A stretch of 64,000 nt of DNA, from the NCBI GenBank assembly GCA_037577475.1, contig CM075192.1, positions 13,549,908 through 13,613,907 on the forward strand, read 5' to 3'. This document shows, in pieces, positions 13,601 to 26,039 of this stretch. The position numbers and the translations under genes were made by a program. Positions within the stretch are counted from its first letter, which is position 1. Every line of letters begins with the position of its first letter. This DNA comes from Chaunax sp. Z400. Taxonomy: Eukaryota > Chordata > Actinopteri > Lophiiformes > Chaunacidae. The notes under the pieces are model-generated. The model saw only the letters and a list, made by a program, of their open reading frames with translations. It searched no databases and was not told the origin of the DNA.

Positions 13601-14640
13601 AACATTTTGTTTCTGACTGCCACCATCAGTTATGTGTTTGTCTTTGTGACAGCAGCGCCAACAATTCACTACTTGGAGACGCTGATGGGAGTAAAGTTGT
13701 GTGTTTCCACTTTAATAAAACCCACCTGGTGGTGATGAGGGCAGACCGACCCCATCTTTGATGAATTAGGTGCCTCAGCTCCTGCAGAGAGAATAAGGTT
13801 AGCAATCCTTGTGCCTCCACAGCCAGTTTTTACTCCACCTGCATGGTCAGCATTTACTTTTACTTGTTTTTGTCATTATCCTTTCTCTTTCATTGATCAT
13901 TCAGTTGATTTGGTAATTTCCTTTTATTTTGTTTCTGAAGTATAAATGAAATTCTTTGCAAGGGCATCATGGTTCAGCAGTCCTGTGAATTGCAGCTTCA
14001 AGTCCGCCAGCGCATCCTGTCAGTTATCACAGCAGACATTAATCCCCTGAAATTTTCAAGGTCTCAAAACTCGCCTTGAACAAATGAAAGAATAGATGAT
14101 AAGGATGTCCTGAGAGAACCCTGCTCACTTGGATTCCTGCCTGATTTCCTGGCATCTTCAGTTCACTAAATAAAAATGTTAGATGAACTAAATTTGGAAA
14201 ACCTGTCTACTTTTTATCATCTGTGCTACTGCTGTCCATCAGCTATCTGAAGAATGATGAATTACAAGGTAATTCATGGGAAGGTAATGACTATTATGTG
14301 AGTGTATAATAATGTAAAACTAGTGAACTACTGACTGGTTATTTATCAGGCAAATTTGCCAGATATTCTCTGGTTCTCAAATGCAAGGGTTCATTAAATA
14401 TATTTTTCCATTGGCCTCTGGGATAGACAAAAAAATATCTCATTGGGCTCTAGTAAATTGTGATTGGTGCCATTTATTATTTTCTTATTGCATAGATTAA
14501 ATAATTGGTTTCCTCCCTATTAAGTCCTTATCATGGACTTCATCTAGATCTACTCTCAAATTCATTGTTTCCATTTTTAGCACAGGCGCCACTCTTCATA
14601 AAGTTTTTTTTTTTTTAATGGTCAATTAGTTTATGCAGGA
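10656..14640. other. Intergenic, no gene seen
   Basis: Mostly unique AT-rich sequence. Small open frames (for example 11939-12184 and 13471-13761) show no domain or codon pattern suggesting a gene. Nothing else recognised. Confidence 0.6.
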
Positions 14641-14644
14641 CTGA

Positions 14645-15115
14645 TAAAAATGCTGTAAAAATCTTTATCTCCTCATGTTAAAGGAAGTGACAGAAATCCA
14701 TAGATCCATCCATTTTTCTGCCTCCACTCCAAAATCTAATGATTTCTTCCATGGCACACACCCCCACCCTCCACCCAGCTTCCTGGTAATGTAGTTTATG
14801 TGTAATTGACAAAAAGTCTTATGATCAAAAAAAGAAGACGAAAATCCTGAATCTGCCCATTTATCAGGATCCACTCCAGAATTGAATGATTTAATCCTTG
14901 CTAAATGTCCAGCTCTTCTACCAAGTTATATGTCTAATAGTTTATGTGTAATAGACAAAATGTTGAAAAACCCTAACTCGCAATGTTAAAGTCAAAAAAA
15001 TTCCTAACCCCACTTATTTATTTAAATATGTAGACAAACAAACAAACAGAGAGACAAACAGATAAACCAAAGCCATCAAAAAATTACCTCTTTGATGATG
15101 GTAATAATGTATGCA
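14645..15115 (+). repeat. Interspersed repeat, copy 2
   Basis: It shares an ordered series of blocks with the copy at 48940-49365: GATAAA-ATGCTG, then ATGTTAAAGGAAGTGA, CATTTATCAGGATCCACTCCAGAATT, TTTATGTGTAATTGAC, a (CAAA)n-like run with ACAAACAAACAAACAGA, and a TTGATGATGGTAATAATG end. The second half partly repeats the first (TTTATGTGTAAT-GACAAA appears twice), so the copy carries an internal tandem duplication or two fused copies. The family is unassigned and the copy is old and diverged. Confidence 0.65.
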
Positions 15116-17945
15116 TAATAGTATGCATATGACCATGTGTCCACATGATGTCACTTCCTGTGAATGGAGACGTTTGGTCTGGGCTATGAACCTATAAACA
15201 GCCTCTCTCAGTGTAAAAAATCACAAATAATGGAGACTCGCACACTGATTCTGTCTCAGAGTGAATGATGACAAATTGTCCATCTGCCAGTGTTCTTAAG
15301 CTCCACATAAAATCATCATTACAGGCTTAAAATGCGATTTGACACGAAAACATATCGCTGTAAAAATAATTGTGGCCCTGCGACCATTACATCCTCTAAA
15401 ACACAGCTAACAATAGAACACAGCCCATTAAGGACGATCATCAACACAGCACTCACAGTTTGAATGATAATATATCCTAATATACTATTAGAAATAGGAT
15501 TTCACAGTAGTCCTCAATTTGTTCAATCTGACCACCCATTGATTCATTTATTAACCATTCATAGTAATGTACCCTTTTCTGCCCCCTGATGCTTCAGGAA
15601 ATAAGTCTTATTCCTGCCAGTCTTATACATAAGCAGGTAAATATCATGGACATGAAGACTTTTTCACTGAGTCAGAGGATTTTCTTTCCTCAGCCATTGT
15701 GGGATGAAAGTCTGTATAAACAGATGTGGACGCACAGTGTCAAATCCCCTGGAAGAAGATTCTTGTGCCCGCAGCAAAAATGCTCATATCATCAACACCC
15801 CTTACTTTTCTTTTCTTTTTTCTCTTTTCACATTTGCATTTCCAGCTGTCGACACCCAGAATCATAAGAAGTTTTCTTTTTTACCAGAGGCAACACAACG
15901 CTGTCAGGCCCCACAGGCTATCGCTGTGAATCTGTGTAGCATGTGTACACCACTTTCTTCACAAGGAGCTTCCACTAAAAGCTAAAGGACCAGTCCTCCC
16001 ATTCAGCCTGTCATACAGGAGGAACATGCAACCAGCCCCCCCCCCCCACACACATATATATACAAATAGGCCTATGAACCACCTCCCCGAAAATGTTAAT
16101 GCTGTGTAATTGTGTTGATATAAGACACCAGTTTGAATGTTAAAATCAAGCTGAGCTTACTTATATTCAGTTTTATACAGCTATTATGTAACCCTGTAAT
16201 TTTCTGGTGTACCACCTATAGGGTCATATTATATTGAAAATCATAGCTGTGCTTGGAAGAAAAAAGGGCAAATTTATGGCAGGTCAATTAATGAGAACTG
16301 CAAGAAGAATAATTATATTCTATAAGAATTATAACATTATTTTCAAAGTTCTCTGTCAGCTTCACAGAGAGCCCATGGCTGGAGGGTCAGAGTTTTAATT
16401 TTCTTCCTCAAGGAGATTTCACCAAGGCAGCTGCTCACCAGTACCACCATGCATTAAAAAAAAAGTTCTATAATTGAAGGGCGGTCCTCTCATTGTATTA
16501 CCCTGCTGCCCATGAGGAACACGTGTCACACACATCCTGTAATTACTGTACACGGTTTCCGAGGCAAGCTTACCCTGATTGATGATAAGCTGCCATGGCT
16601 GATTAGCGTATATCGGTGTATCACATTCCCTGGTTAGGCCCTGATATCAACTTGTGAAAAAAAAAACTCTTCGCAGGTCTGGATGAGCTCCTTGACTCAC
16701 AACAATCCTAATCCAGGGCCTGGAGGGAGATAAAGTGGGGAGAGAGGGGAGACGCCGAATGGATGCTAGCGTGGACTTCAGTGTGAGGTCACCAAAACTG
16801 TTAACAGTCCAGGCGCTTGGTCCGCTGCAGTATGTCACAGCTCTTTACCCAACGCCGCAATTTTATTTCCCAGTGGCATCAATTTGTCAAAACGGATTCT
16901 GTGAGTGTCAGAACTTCCCCTCATAACTAAAGACATATAGTTGTGTGTGTGTGAGAGAGAGGGAGACTTAAACAGTTGCAACTGTTCTTATGCTAACACC
17001 CTTCTACTTAAGACAGAATAATCACTGTCAAGCAACTGGCTTGTTTAGCCCCATCCCTCTCCCACACTCTCAGTTGCTGCAGGGGGTTGATGTGTCATGC
17101 CCAGCATAAATAGAAAGCATTATTTCCATCTGCCTGGTAAACAAGCTGGCTAAGCTGTCACCTCAATTCATCCATTTTGGATATTTCCCATAGATGAGGA
17201 GATTCAGATGTTTCATGCTGCACACAAGCATTTATCAAATCAAGCTGCAGCAATAATTTCATCTAAAAGCAGCCACTGCGTTTCTGCATCTCTTATAGTG
17301 GAACTGAGCACACTGAAGATGGAGTAAGAGGCAGACGCTATTCATTCTATTGAATGGAAAGAGGAACTGTTCATCATTCACACAAATAAAAATTCAAATG
17401 AAATTGCAACAATCACAACAAGCTCAACCCACTATTATGCATTTCTTGTTCACTGCATCTTGAATTACTTTTCTATGATAGACTAAGCTGCTCATCTGTG
17501 AGTGAAGAGGTAATAAAGTGTTTGACATGATCAGGATTCATTAGTGGGACCTAATAAATACTATGACAGAAATGACCTGATGTGATGTTTATAGTTTCTG
17601 AGTATTGCTAGCATCATTATAATTCACATTTTTTAACTTTTTTGCATGGTTTATTCATTCCTGAAATAAATAAATGGCTAAAAATGCTTCAAATAAATCT
17701 CAAACGTTAATGACTGCATACACTGAAACAACAACACAAATTTTCTCCAAAAAAAAAAAACTTTTAATAGCAACCCAAAAACCGTATACAAAGTATAGCT
17801 GCCAACATTAGAAACTTATGCATGATTTAGCTTCTTTCTTTCTTTTTTTTCACAAAAACTGTCCAGTAAAAACAGACAGAATAACATTCTGCACAGGGAA
17901 ATTAAAAATGATAAGAGGTAGAGACTGCAGCTGGAAAATTAGTTC
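15116..17945. other. Intergenic, no gene seen
   Basis: Unique sequence with short low-complexity runs, such as C8-9 followed by a CA/TA stretch near 16038-16066. Overlapping frames at 15589-15985 look like chance open frames in pyrimidine-rich DNA. No gene recognised. Confidence 0.55.
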
Positions 17946-17971
17946 TCACACACACACACACACACACACAC

Positions 17972-18004
<33 letters not shown>
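17946..18004 (+). repeat. (CA)n microsatellite
   Basis: About 55 bases of CA dinucleotide repeat, interrupted once by CTAACA near 17971-17976. It accounts for the THTHTHT-type peptide in an overlapping frame, which is not a gene. Confidence 0.97.
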
Positions 18005-18008
<4 letters not shown>

Positions 18009-19805
18009 AATAGTGCAAGTCAAAGGTTCATTACAATGTGTTTTAGTCTAATTTATGCAGCCACATTTTCTCAGGATCATTGTACTTTTGTTCACTTTTA
18101 AATAGATGATTATGAAAATTAATCTGATTCAACACCTGAATAGGATTCCGGCAGAGAAGGGAGTCGGCTCTGATTGGACCATTTATGCAACCTCAACTAG
18201 CAATTTGTCTCTTAATTGTGTGAATAATTTTTATCAAAACATAACCTTTAAATTGTAAAGGCTTGTTAGCCATCGCTGAAAAAAAGCCTATGCATGCAAA
18301 ACAACTGGTTAATTGTGCATACAGAATAATCCTAAACCTTTGGCCATCATTGTATTCATTTGCGTCTTTTTTCACCTTGTTATTATTCCTATATGAAAAA
18401 ATTATTTCATTGAAGAAAGTGTCAATAATTTTTTTTTTTACTTACTCTATGTCTCCTTTTGCATGTATGTTTTGCTGACAATCAAAAATCTGAACTCCTT
18501 ATCGCACAAAAATCTGGCCTCAAATCTGTGATTCAAGAATGGGATTTTAATCCTGTGATCTCCTGACAAATCACTGTAACACTCATACATAATTCTGCAC
18601 AGTGCTTGCACACAAACAGAGACAGATAGACACCTCTTGTAAAATCAGTTTACAGGTTCATAAACAAAGCACAAACAAACACAGATAACAGCAACAAGAG
18701 CTATAAAAATGGACAGCTGGGTTGATGCCTCCATCAGGGGGGAAAGAGGTGACTCTGTCACAGACATGACGCTCTTCTCTTAACACAACATATCAGCCAA
18801 AGTAATTGCCCAACAGTGTTGCAGGTAATCGGTGCAGAGTGAATCATATGGCTACTTATTTCAGATGTTGTCTGCAGGGATATGGAGTTTTCAAACCATT
18901 GCCATCAATCTATTTTCCACAAAAAACGAAATAACACGACTGTTTGCTTTCGGGATACCAATTGTGTAATACAAAGAAGAACTGATTTAATTGTGTTTGT
19001 TGAGGGAAAAAGCAGCATGTTGCGCTTGCATTTCCTCTCGACACCAGAGCAATTTTTGCTGTGTGAAATCAAATCTATTTCTCATTACAGAGGCCGTGTT
19101 TGAAACGTGCAATGTTGCATATCCATGGGACAATGTTGGACTGAGTAATTGTCTGATATTTGCTTTGCAAGATCAAAACTAACTTCGCTGAAGAATAACT
19201 TTCAGGATACCAAGCCTCACAGCCTCAGTGTGAGAAAGCCATTTTTCTAGAATGATGTGATCAAATATAAATGAGTTAAAGGCCATTCTTCTGATTTTAC
19301 AGCATCAACACAGAGTTCATTCCTCTAATGCAAAGAAAACAGTACGATTTCGTCAGTGTTATCAGCCCGAGTGTCCCAGAAATTCTGCCCACAGGACTTG
19401 ATTCATTGGGAGAATAATTCAGGATTTAAATGGGTTACAGGAATATTGGTATCCTCTCTTTTATATCCAGTCTAGACTGGAAAGACACTTAAATGTCTTA
19501 TGCTGAACAGTGAGGAAGGAAACTTACATTCATCTAGATTTGTGGTTGCAGCAGATTAAGGTGTCACCCACTGAAAACAACACTCTCAATTCTGTTTCCA
19601 CAGCGGTCCTGTATCTTCTAATAGAAACAATTTAAAGCCACTTCTGTTAGCATTACATTTATTTATCCACTGACCTTTCATTAGGATGACTTCTGAGTGT
19701 AACTTTTGCTCTTGCAGTTCTAAATGGGGGAGGCAGACATCTCATCCGCTCAAACCTAAAATGAAATTATGGTATTGTTAATGACAATCAAATAGCAAAC
19801 ACATC

Positions 19806-19844
<39 letters not shown>

Positions 19845-22800
19845 GTTTCAAATAACTTTTCCATCATTTTATTTTGGATTCAGAATGATATGACAGAACT
19901 TATGAGGTAATGTGGTTTGATCTTGTTGTGTTGTCCTCATTTCTTACAGGAAACACCTCCCTCAAACACATTTAGAGAGATTAGGAGGGAGCTTTGCTTT
20001 TGAGTTATCTTTGCGAGCCACGTTTGTGTCTTTTACAGGATTGGAATTTCAATGCAGGACCAGACTCCGTGAAACTGCTCCTAGAAACAGCAGAACACAG
20101 ATGTTTGTTATTTGTTCCTGAAATGTTGCTCAGCCACATCAAGGACCCGCTCACATTGACGAATCCAAGTCGCATCGTTATGAGGAGGTAAAGTGATGCT
20201 GAATCTTTAAAAACCATCAGAACGACTGTAGTTGAAGCGCAAATCAAAAGCTCTTTTATATTTAATCCAGCAGGATCAAATAGAAACAACTCACTTTATT
20301 AAAAAGTATTTTCTAGGTAAGGCCGCTGATTTCTCAAGAACTCAAAGAATGAGACTGAATGCTCCACAAACCGAGAGATGCTTTTCGTTGGAAAACAGCA
20401 TCCCATCACAATCACAAAGTTTGCACTGAATGAATGCTCTGAGCTCGCAGCATTGTCTTATTGATGTGCTGAATAAACATGAGTGGGTGGAAAATCCCAA
20501 ACCAAATTTCAGCAAGTGGGATTATGATCTATCACAGTCTATCTCAAGCTGAGATTGATTGTGCATTTTACATAAAATGTGTTTTGTTGGCAGCCCACAT
20601 GTGGCTGTGTGCATTTGCTCCAGGCTAGTAAGTGTTAACCATCTTTAAAGTATGGTGATGTTTTATAGTGATGGATTAGAGGTGGAGTTAAACTCGCCGC
20701 TGAATTTACTGGCCTACAAAGTACACTGTTTGCTGGTTAATGTTGTTGCTATTGGCCACTATTTTTCCGTAAAGTGGACACACACACCTCCCACTGTCAG
20801 CATGCAGAGTTTAAGCAAATGTTGTTGTTTTTTAAAGAGGACATTTAAAGAGAGACGTAAACAATCAGCTATCTCATTCCTGCAGCCTATTCTGTTAACA
20901 TGTCAGCCGAACTAGGCCAATGCTTTGTAGATTTCATGTGATTTTCACAGCTGATAGAGGAAGGAGCAATTTATGCCAATGCTCATTCAAGCAGATGGAG
21001 ATCAAAGAGCCCTGTCCCAACCTCCCCCTCACTCCCATCTCTGAATTCATCAGATCTGCAGCAGGACAGAATCTCCCCGATTCACCCGCTGAATCACCAG
21101 GGTCACCATCAGTTCCTGCACAGCAAACCTGTACTGTAAAATCTTAGGTTGAACAATGGTGCTTGACAAATTTGCATGTGTTTATGTTTATGTGGTTTTA
21201 TCAAGCATGGGAAAATGAGTTATTCCAATCTTTCCTGATCAGAACCGATCACATTAGCAGAAGAATGGACTGTGACGTGTTATTTTCATCTAAAGAACTG
21301 GAAAGAACAGGCTGAGCAAATCAAATCATTTTCAGGTTCTGCCGAGCTGCAGGAATGATTGCATCACTTATATGGACAGCCACAGTGTAACTATGGAAAA
21401 GGTTATTTAGCCTTAAATATCAGTTTAACACCTAATGCATTACACATCACCAAAGGGAAAAGAAAACATTGACAAATATCTTTTGTCTTCATGCTTATTT
21501 CATGGTAAACATTTCCTATTATGGATTGCGGTATACCTCAATAAAATCACCCAAGGCATTATTCCTGACAGCCTATTCATTATTAACATTTTTGATTTAT
21601 CAATGCAGCTCCACAATAACAAAACCAAAATATTACTACATAGAGCTTTTAATAAACGGAGCATGTCCCCTCAAATAATTGATGTGATGCATATTTAACA
21701 GTCAGTACAATTCTTATTTAATTTTTACTGCCAACTAATATTCCCCTTTGAACAAAAATGCAATGTTAAGGCTTTGTGGTAAGGTCACAAGACACGACTC
21801 AGACCAGATTGGCAACATTTGACATAGTTTTGGAATAAAACTGCATGTCAGATAAAGTATGTAGTACTGTCTGCAGCAGGACACCCACTTGCACACGCTT
21901 GTGAACCCTTAAAATGAATCTAAATGTAGTCCCAGGTTGTATTTGTCTATCATCCTTAAGCAAATGATTATGAGTTATTATTAGAATGACCTATAAGGTT
22001 GAGTTAATTAAATGTTTGAGGTGAGAGGAGAAGAAAAAAGAAAACACTTTGTGAAGCTGTCATGGCTTTTCCCTCTCCCGTCATGTTAATCAGCACACAA
22101 CCCCACAGATTTGTCTTCTGATCCTTTGGTCCACTACACTGGGAGTTATTGTTCCACATCTTACATCTACAATACAGAATACAACTGCAGTCATGTCAGC
22201 TTGATTAATGCATGTGGTAAAAGTTCATTTGGGCCTTTTTTTTCCTTCTGGGAGAAATAAAATGTCGCTCTGAGTCTAGCGGCCTAGCTGTGTGATTTTA
22301 ACAAGAGCTCACCACAGCTTCACCACATACCGTCACGACATACATGATTTCCTGAGCGAGGGAAATTGCAACAAATGGACCTCATTTCCATGACACCAGG
22401 TGACAAACCTAACAATTCATTACAGTTGCAGAGAATGCAGCAACCCAATCAAAATCCACATGTCTATTCTATAGATAGCTGCAAGGTTAAGACAAATTAA
22501 TAAACTGTATTGTACTTTGTTTGTATGGAGGTAAATGAAAAATGAACTGCAGTGTTCTTTTACTTTTAATATGATTATTTTATGCAGCCAAATGATCATC
22601 TATAGCATTCAGAGCGGGATAATTATATCCATATTTATCTTAACAAAGCAAGGTTAAAAACACAGAAAAAGGATGACAATAAAGGAATACGTGTGTTCAC
22701 TCCTGCTGTAATTTATTGATAACTGTACAAATATCGAGATGAATATTTATTAATGCCTTTGTGATGAAACATTAATGATATTTGTATCATCTTTTACATC

Positions 22801-25167
22801 TATGTTCAGTTCTTCTTTAAAACAGATGCTCAGGTTGTTGTTGTTTTTTTAAATGAACAAAAACAAAATGTGTCAAGTGTTGATCTGCTCTTCAATAGGA
22901 GAGTTTAAAGAAAGTGGAGATTGCAGCAGACAACATGTAGCCAAAGAATCTCATTGGAGAGTAGAAAAGCTGCTCCAAATCTACCGTGCACTGAGGTAAT
23001 TCACAGAGTAGTGATGAGAGCAGTGATGAAGACAAGGCAGCATGATTTAGGTTCCCATTAGCACACATAAGCACACACCCACGCCTCTGCACACGAACAC
23101 GCTCACACACAGTTAAGCAGTACTGGAAAAATTGCACCCTGAGCACAACATAAAGCATGCATTTTTGTATGTCTGTTAATGTGGCCGTTTATCACAGGTA
23201 ATAGCATTGTTATTCAACTCTTTTTTCACTAAACTCTAATCTCTGTAAAAAAAAGAAAAAAAGTCCTTGATTTCTAAAATTTAAAAAAAAAACAATATAA
23301 AAGTAATATGAAAGTAAATCAAATTTTTCAGTGAACTGATAACCTTACCTATGTGGTTAATCCTAATATTGTTGCAATAGGGAGCGGAGTGACTGTTATT
23401 TTCCAATTTCCACTGATGCCTCCGACTTTTCCATCTTGCGCAGACAAACAACATCTCATTGAAGATAGAAGATAAAGCTCTCTTTGTAGCATGATGGAAA
23501 CAACACAAACAAACGGAGGAAAAATCTCCCTATTTTTGTTTTAAGTGAGTAGAAAAGTGTGTACTTGACTTCCGCGTCTCTCTCTCCTTACTTGCCATCT
23601 ACAGCTCAGCCTTTTCAAATGTCAGGTGTATCCTGCAGGCCAGAGTAAGAGTTGTTTTTCTCTTTTGCCTCTGGTTTCATCTTCAATAAATTACAGGTTC
23701 TTGTAATTAGGTTTGCACAGAAACTTTAAATTTTAGGGCATATTGTGATTATTTTTACAAGGACATTCCAGACTTAGGCACAGACAGCTGTGTGAATCAT
23801 ATTTGAGCCCATGGCTCACACACCCCTGTGTCAAAGAAATAGAATGCGAGATCTCTTCAAGTCCTCACACCTGTCACAGAGCATGTCAAAGCTGCAGGAG
23901 CAAGAGACTGCAAGCCACATTTTAAAGCAGGATACAAAGCGGTTGGATGAAAGGGGATGTCTGTGGTATCAGTGTCAAGGTGTGGTGACCTGACCATATC
24001 ATAACCGGTTCTCTTTCTTTATCCTTTGGGTTAACCTTTCCTTGGAGGCTCGACATGATTTGCGGCCCACAGCTTATCCACACCCACATCTAGGAGTCGG
24101 CCACTGCACCAGGGATTATGGAGATAGTCAAGGGTCTTGATTCACTAACACCACCTTGACTAAGCTTATCAGGCTCTGCAGATGCTGCTACTAAAAGAGA
24201 CCATTCTTCCTCCGGTTCTGTATCCATAACAGGATTTAAAAGGGTGGTGTAGAAACTTGACAGGAGATGTTAATTTTACAGTTCAGGTTACACCGTTGTT
24301 GTTTTTTTACCACACGTGTAGAAATCAGTATAGCATTATGATATCAGGGAGTGCTGGACTGGATTTTAAATAATACATCCTGTGCAGTTTGGTAAACAAA
24401 CAATTATCATTATAGATTATAGACATCACACTTTTTTCTTTTTCTTTTTTAAACGGCAACATCCATAATTATATTTCATAGTCTCTATTTATTTTTAACA
24501 TGCAGCGTAAGATAGAGGTAATTGTTCAATTAATTATATCCGACAGGTTGCATCCGAAACTGAAATGCACAATTAAAAGCAGAATCTGTAATGCATGCAT
24601 ACATTTATCTAAATCACCCTGTCGGTTGGCTTTCTACAGGATTTAGACTGTGTGGCTGCTTAACGGGTGTTCATCATTTCTTTTTGCAAGAGGTTTAGAT
24701 GAGGTTTTTATGGAGCAACATAATTCAAATAGAAATAAAATAATAAAAACCTGCTACTTTAAATAAATGTGTTAAGTAAGAGCCAAAGGCCATTATTCAC
24801 CAGTCAGAGACCGAGTTGATTTTCTTTGGCCATCCTGACTCTACATGAAACATCTAAGTGGTGCCTCCGGGTCTTATTATGTGTCGTCTCTCTGCCTCCT
24901 CTTCTGAAGTGACTGGCAGCGCTTACCTCTTCGTTTCATTGGATTCTGCATAGTTGTTGCTACCAGGTTTAGCTGTTGGACAATACATTTTGGTTGCTGT
25001 GTGAAGTGTTTGGATTAGTGAACTACGTGTAATAAATCTAGCAGCTGCATTTGTTACAACATTTTGCAGTATAGTTTCTTCGCAGTTAAACTACATTCAT
25101 ATTTGCATATAAAGATTGAAGGAGTTAAATAGCTCTTTGCCATTTTTGTGTAGCTAACTACTCTAAC
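18005..25167. other. Intergenic, no gene seen
   Basis: Long stretch of mostly unique AT-rich sequence. It contains a T32 homopolymer (19810-19841) and short poly-A/poly-T runs. None of the open frames (all under 100 codons) shows a domain. Slightly less AT-rich patches near 20,990-21,130 and 24,030-24,230 could be conserved noncoding or repeat sequence, but I recognise neither. Confidence 0.55.
19810..19841 (+). repeat. Poly-T homopolymer (32 T)
   Basis: Run of 32 thymines. It could be the A-tail of an old minus-strand retroelement or simple slippage. No adjacent element body was recognised. Confidence 0.95.
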
Positions 25168-26039
25168 TACAACCCCGATTTTACAAAAAAGATGGAAATC
25201 TGAGTGAAACACAAACAAAAATAGAAATCATCCATTTGCAAACTAAATATGTTTACCAACAACGCTTTTACAAAGTGTTCCTGAGCCTGATATGCTTTAT
25301 CACACCATCCTTGCTGCTACACTTTTCAAGGATACCCCTTTCATCCTCAGTTGTGATATTATCATGCGTTACCACTCAACCTGCTTACAGGTGTTTTTGA
25401 GCATGACCTTGTTGCCCCTGTCCTAACTCAATTGAATATAATGCTGGCTTTAAATTCAGATTAAGTATAAATATGTCACAGCTCTGGCGGTGCCTCCTGG
25501 CTTTCTCCTTGTCTGTCTTTCATTCTGAATGTGGTGGGTGTGGCCTCCTGATTCCTGGCGATATCCACACCTACCCACAATCTACTCATCAGACCCAGTA
25601 TGAGGACCCCAGCTTCTCATCCTCTTATCACCAGATTAGACATTACCTCTAGTTTATGCTGTTTTTCCCTCTTACTTTTGTCATACATGTGTTTCCTGCG
25701 TCTGGATCACCAGTGTCACTACAGCCAGCTGCTTCTGCCTTAATCCAGAACTCACCACACTTCACTGTCTGCCTGCCCCCTGCTTTTGTCCGCTTCACCA
25801 CCTCTGCTCAGTCACACCTCTTTCTCAAATTCAACCCTTGTGTATGTGTCTGCCTTTGGGTCCTGCTGAAAACCAAAACTTGACAAAAATCAATGAGGTT
25901 GCTGAGGTAAAACATTAAATATATTGACTTTGTGCTGTTTCCTGTTGACTATATGTCAAAATGGATTAGTAAAGTTATGGTATCCTGTTTTGCTTATGTT
26001 TTAAACAGCATCTGTTCTTTCTTTGGAGTCTGTGTTGTA
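25168..26039 (+). mobile_element. Mariner-type MITE interrupted by another repeat
   Basis: The left end, TACAACCCCGATTTTACAAA from 25168, is the terminal repeat of a very common teleost mariner-type family whose ends read ACAACCCCGATTCCAAAAAAG. The right end, CTTTCTTTGGAGTCTGTGTTGTA ending at 26039, is the decayed inverted counterpart. TA flanks both ends, as expected for Tc1/mariner target sites. Internal blocks fit a non-autonomous derivative: TTGCTGCTACACTTTTCAAG, CTGCTTACAGGTGTTTTTGA and, after the insertion, CAATGAGGTTGCTGAGGTAA. There is no transposase. About 400 bp (25488-25884) belongs to a different repeat, so the original MITE was about 470 bp. Confidence 0.75.
25488..25884 (+). repeat. 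Pyrimidine-rich repeat nested in the MITE
   Basis: C/T-rich block beginning GCTCTGGCGGTGCCTCCTGG and ending TGTGTCTGCCTTTGGGTCCTGCTGAAAACCAAAACTTGACA. The ending resembles a common fish repeat tail (TGCGTTTGGGTCC...CCTGACA). It breaks the otherwise continuous mariner MITE between AAGTATAAATATGTCACA and CAATGAGG. The 75-residue frame inside it (25656-25883) is not treated as a gene. Exact borders and family are uncertain; a related-looking purine-rich (opposite-strand) block lies at 40985-41620. Confidence 0.55.

Noticed and set aside
17818..18051. Open frame with a long Thr-His repeat
   Set aside because: Produced by the (CA)n microsatellite.
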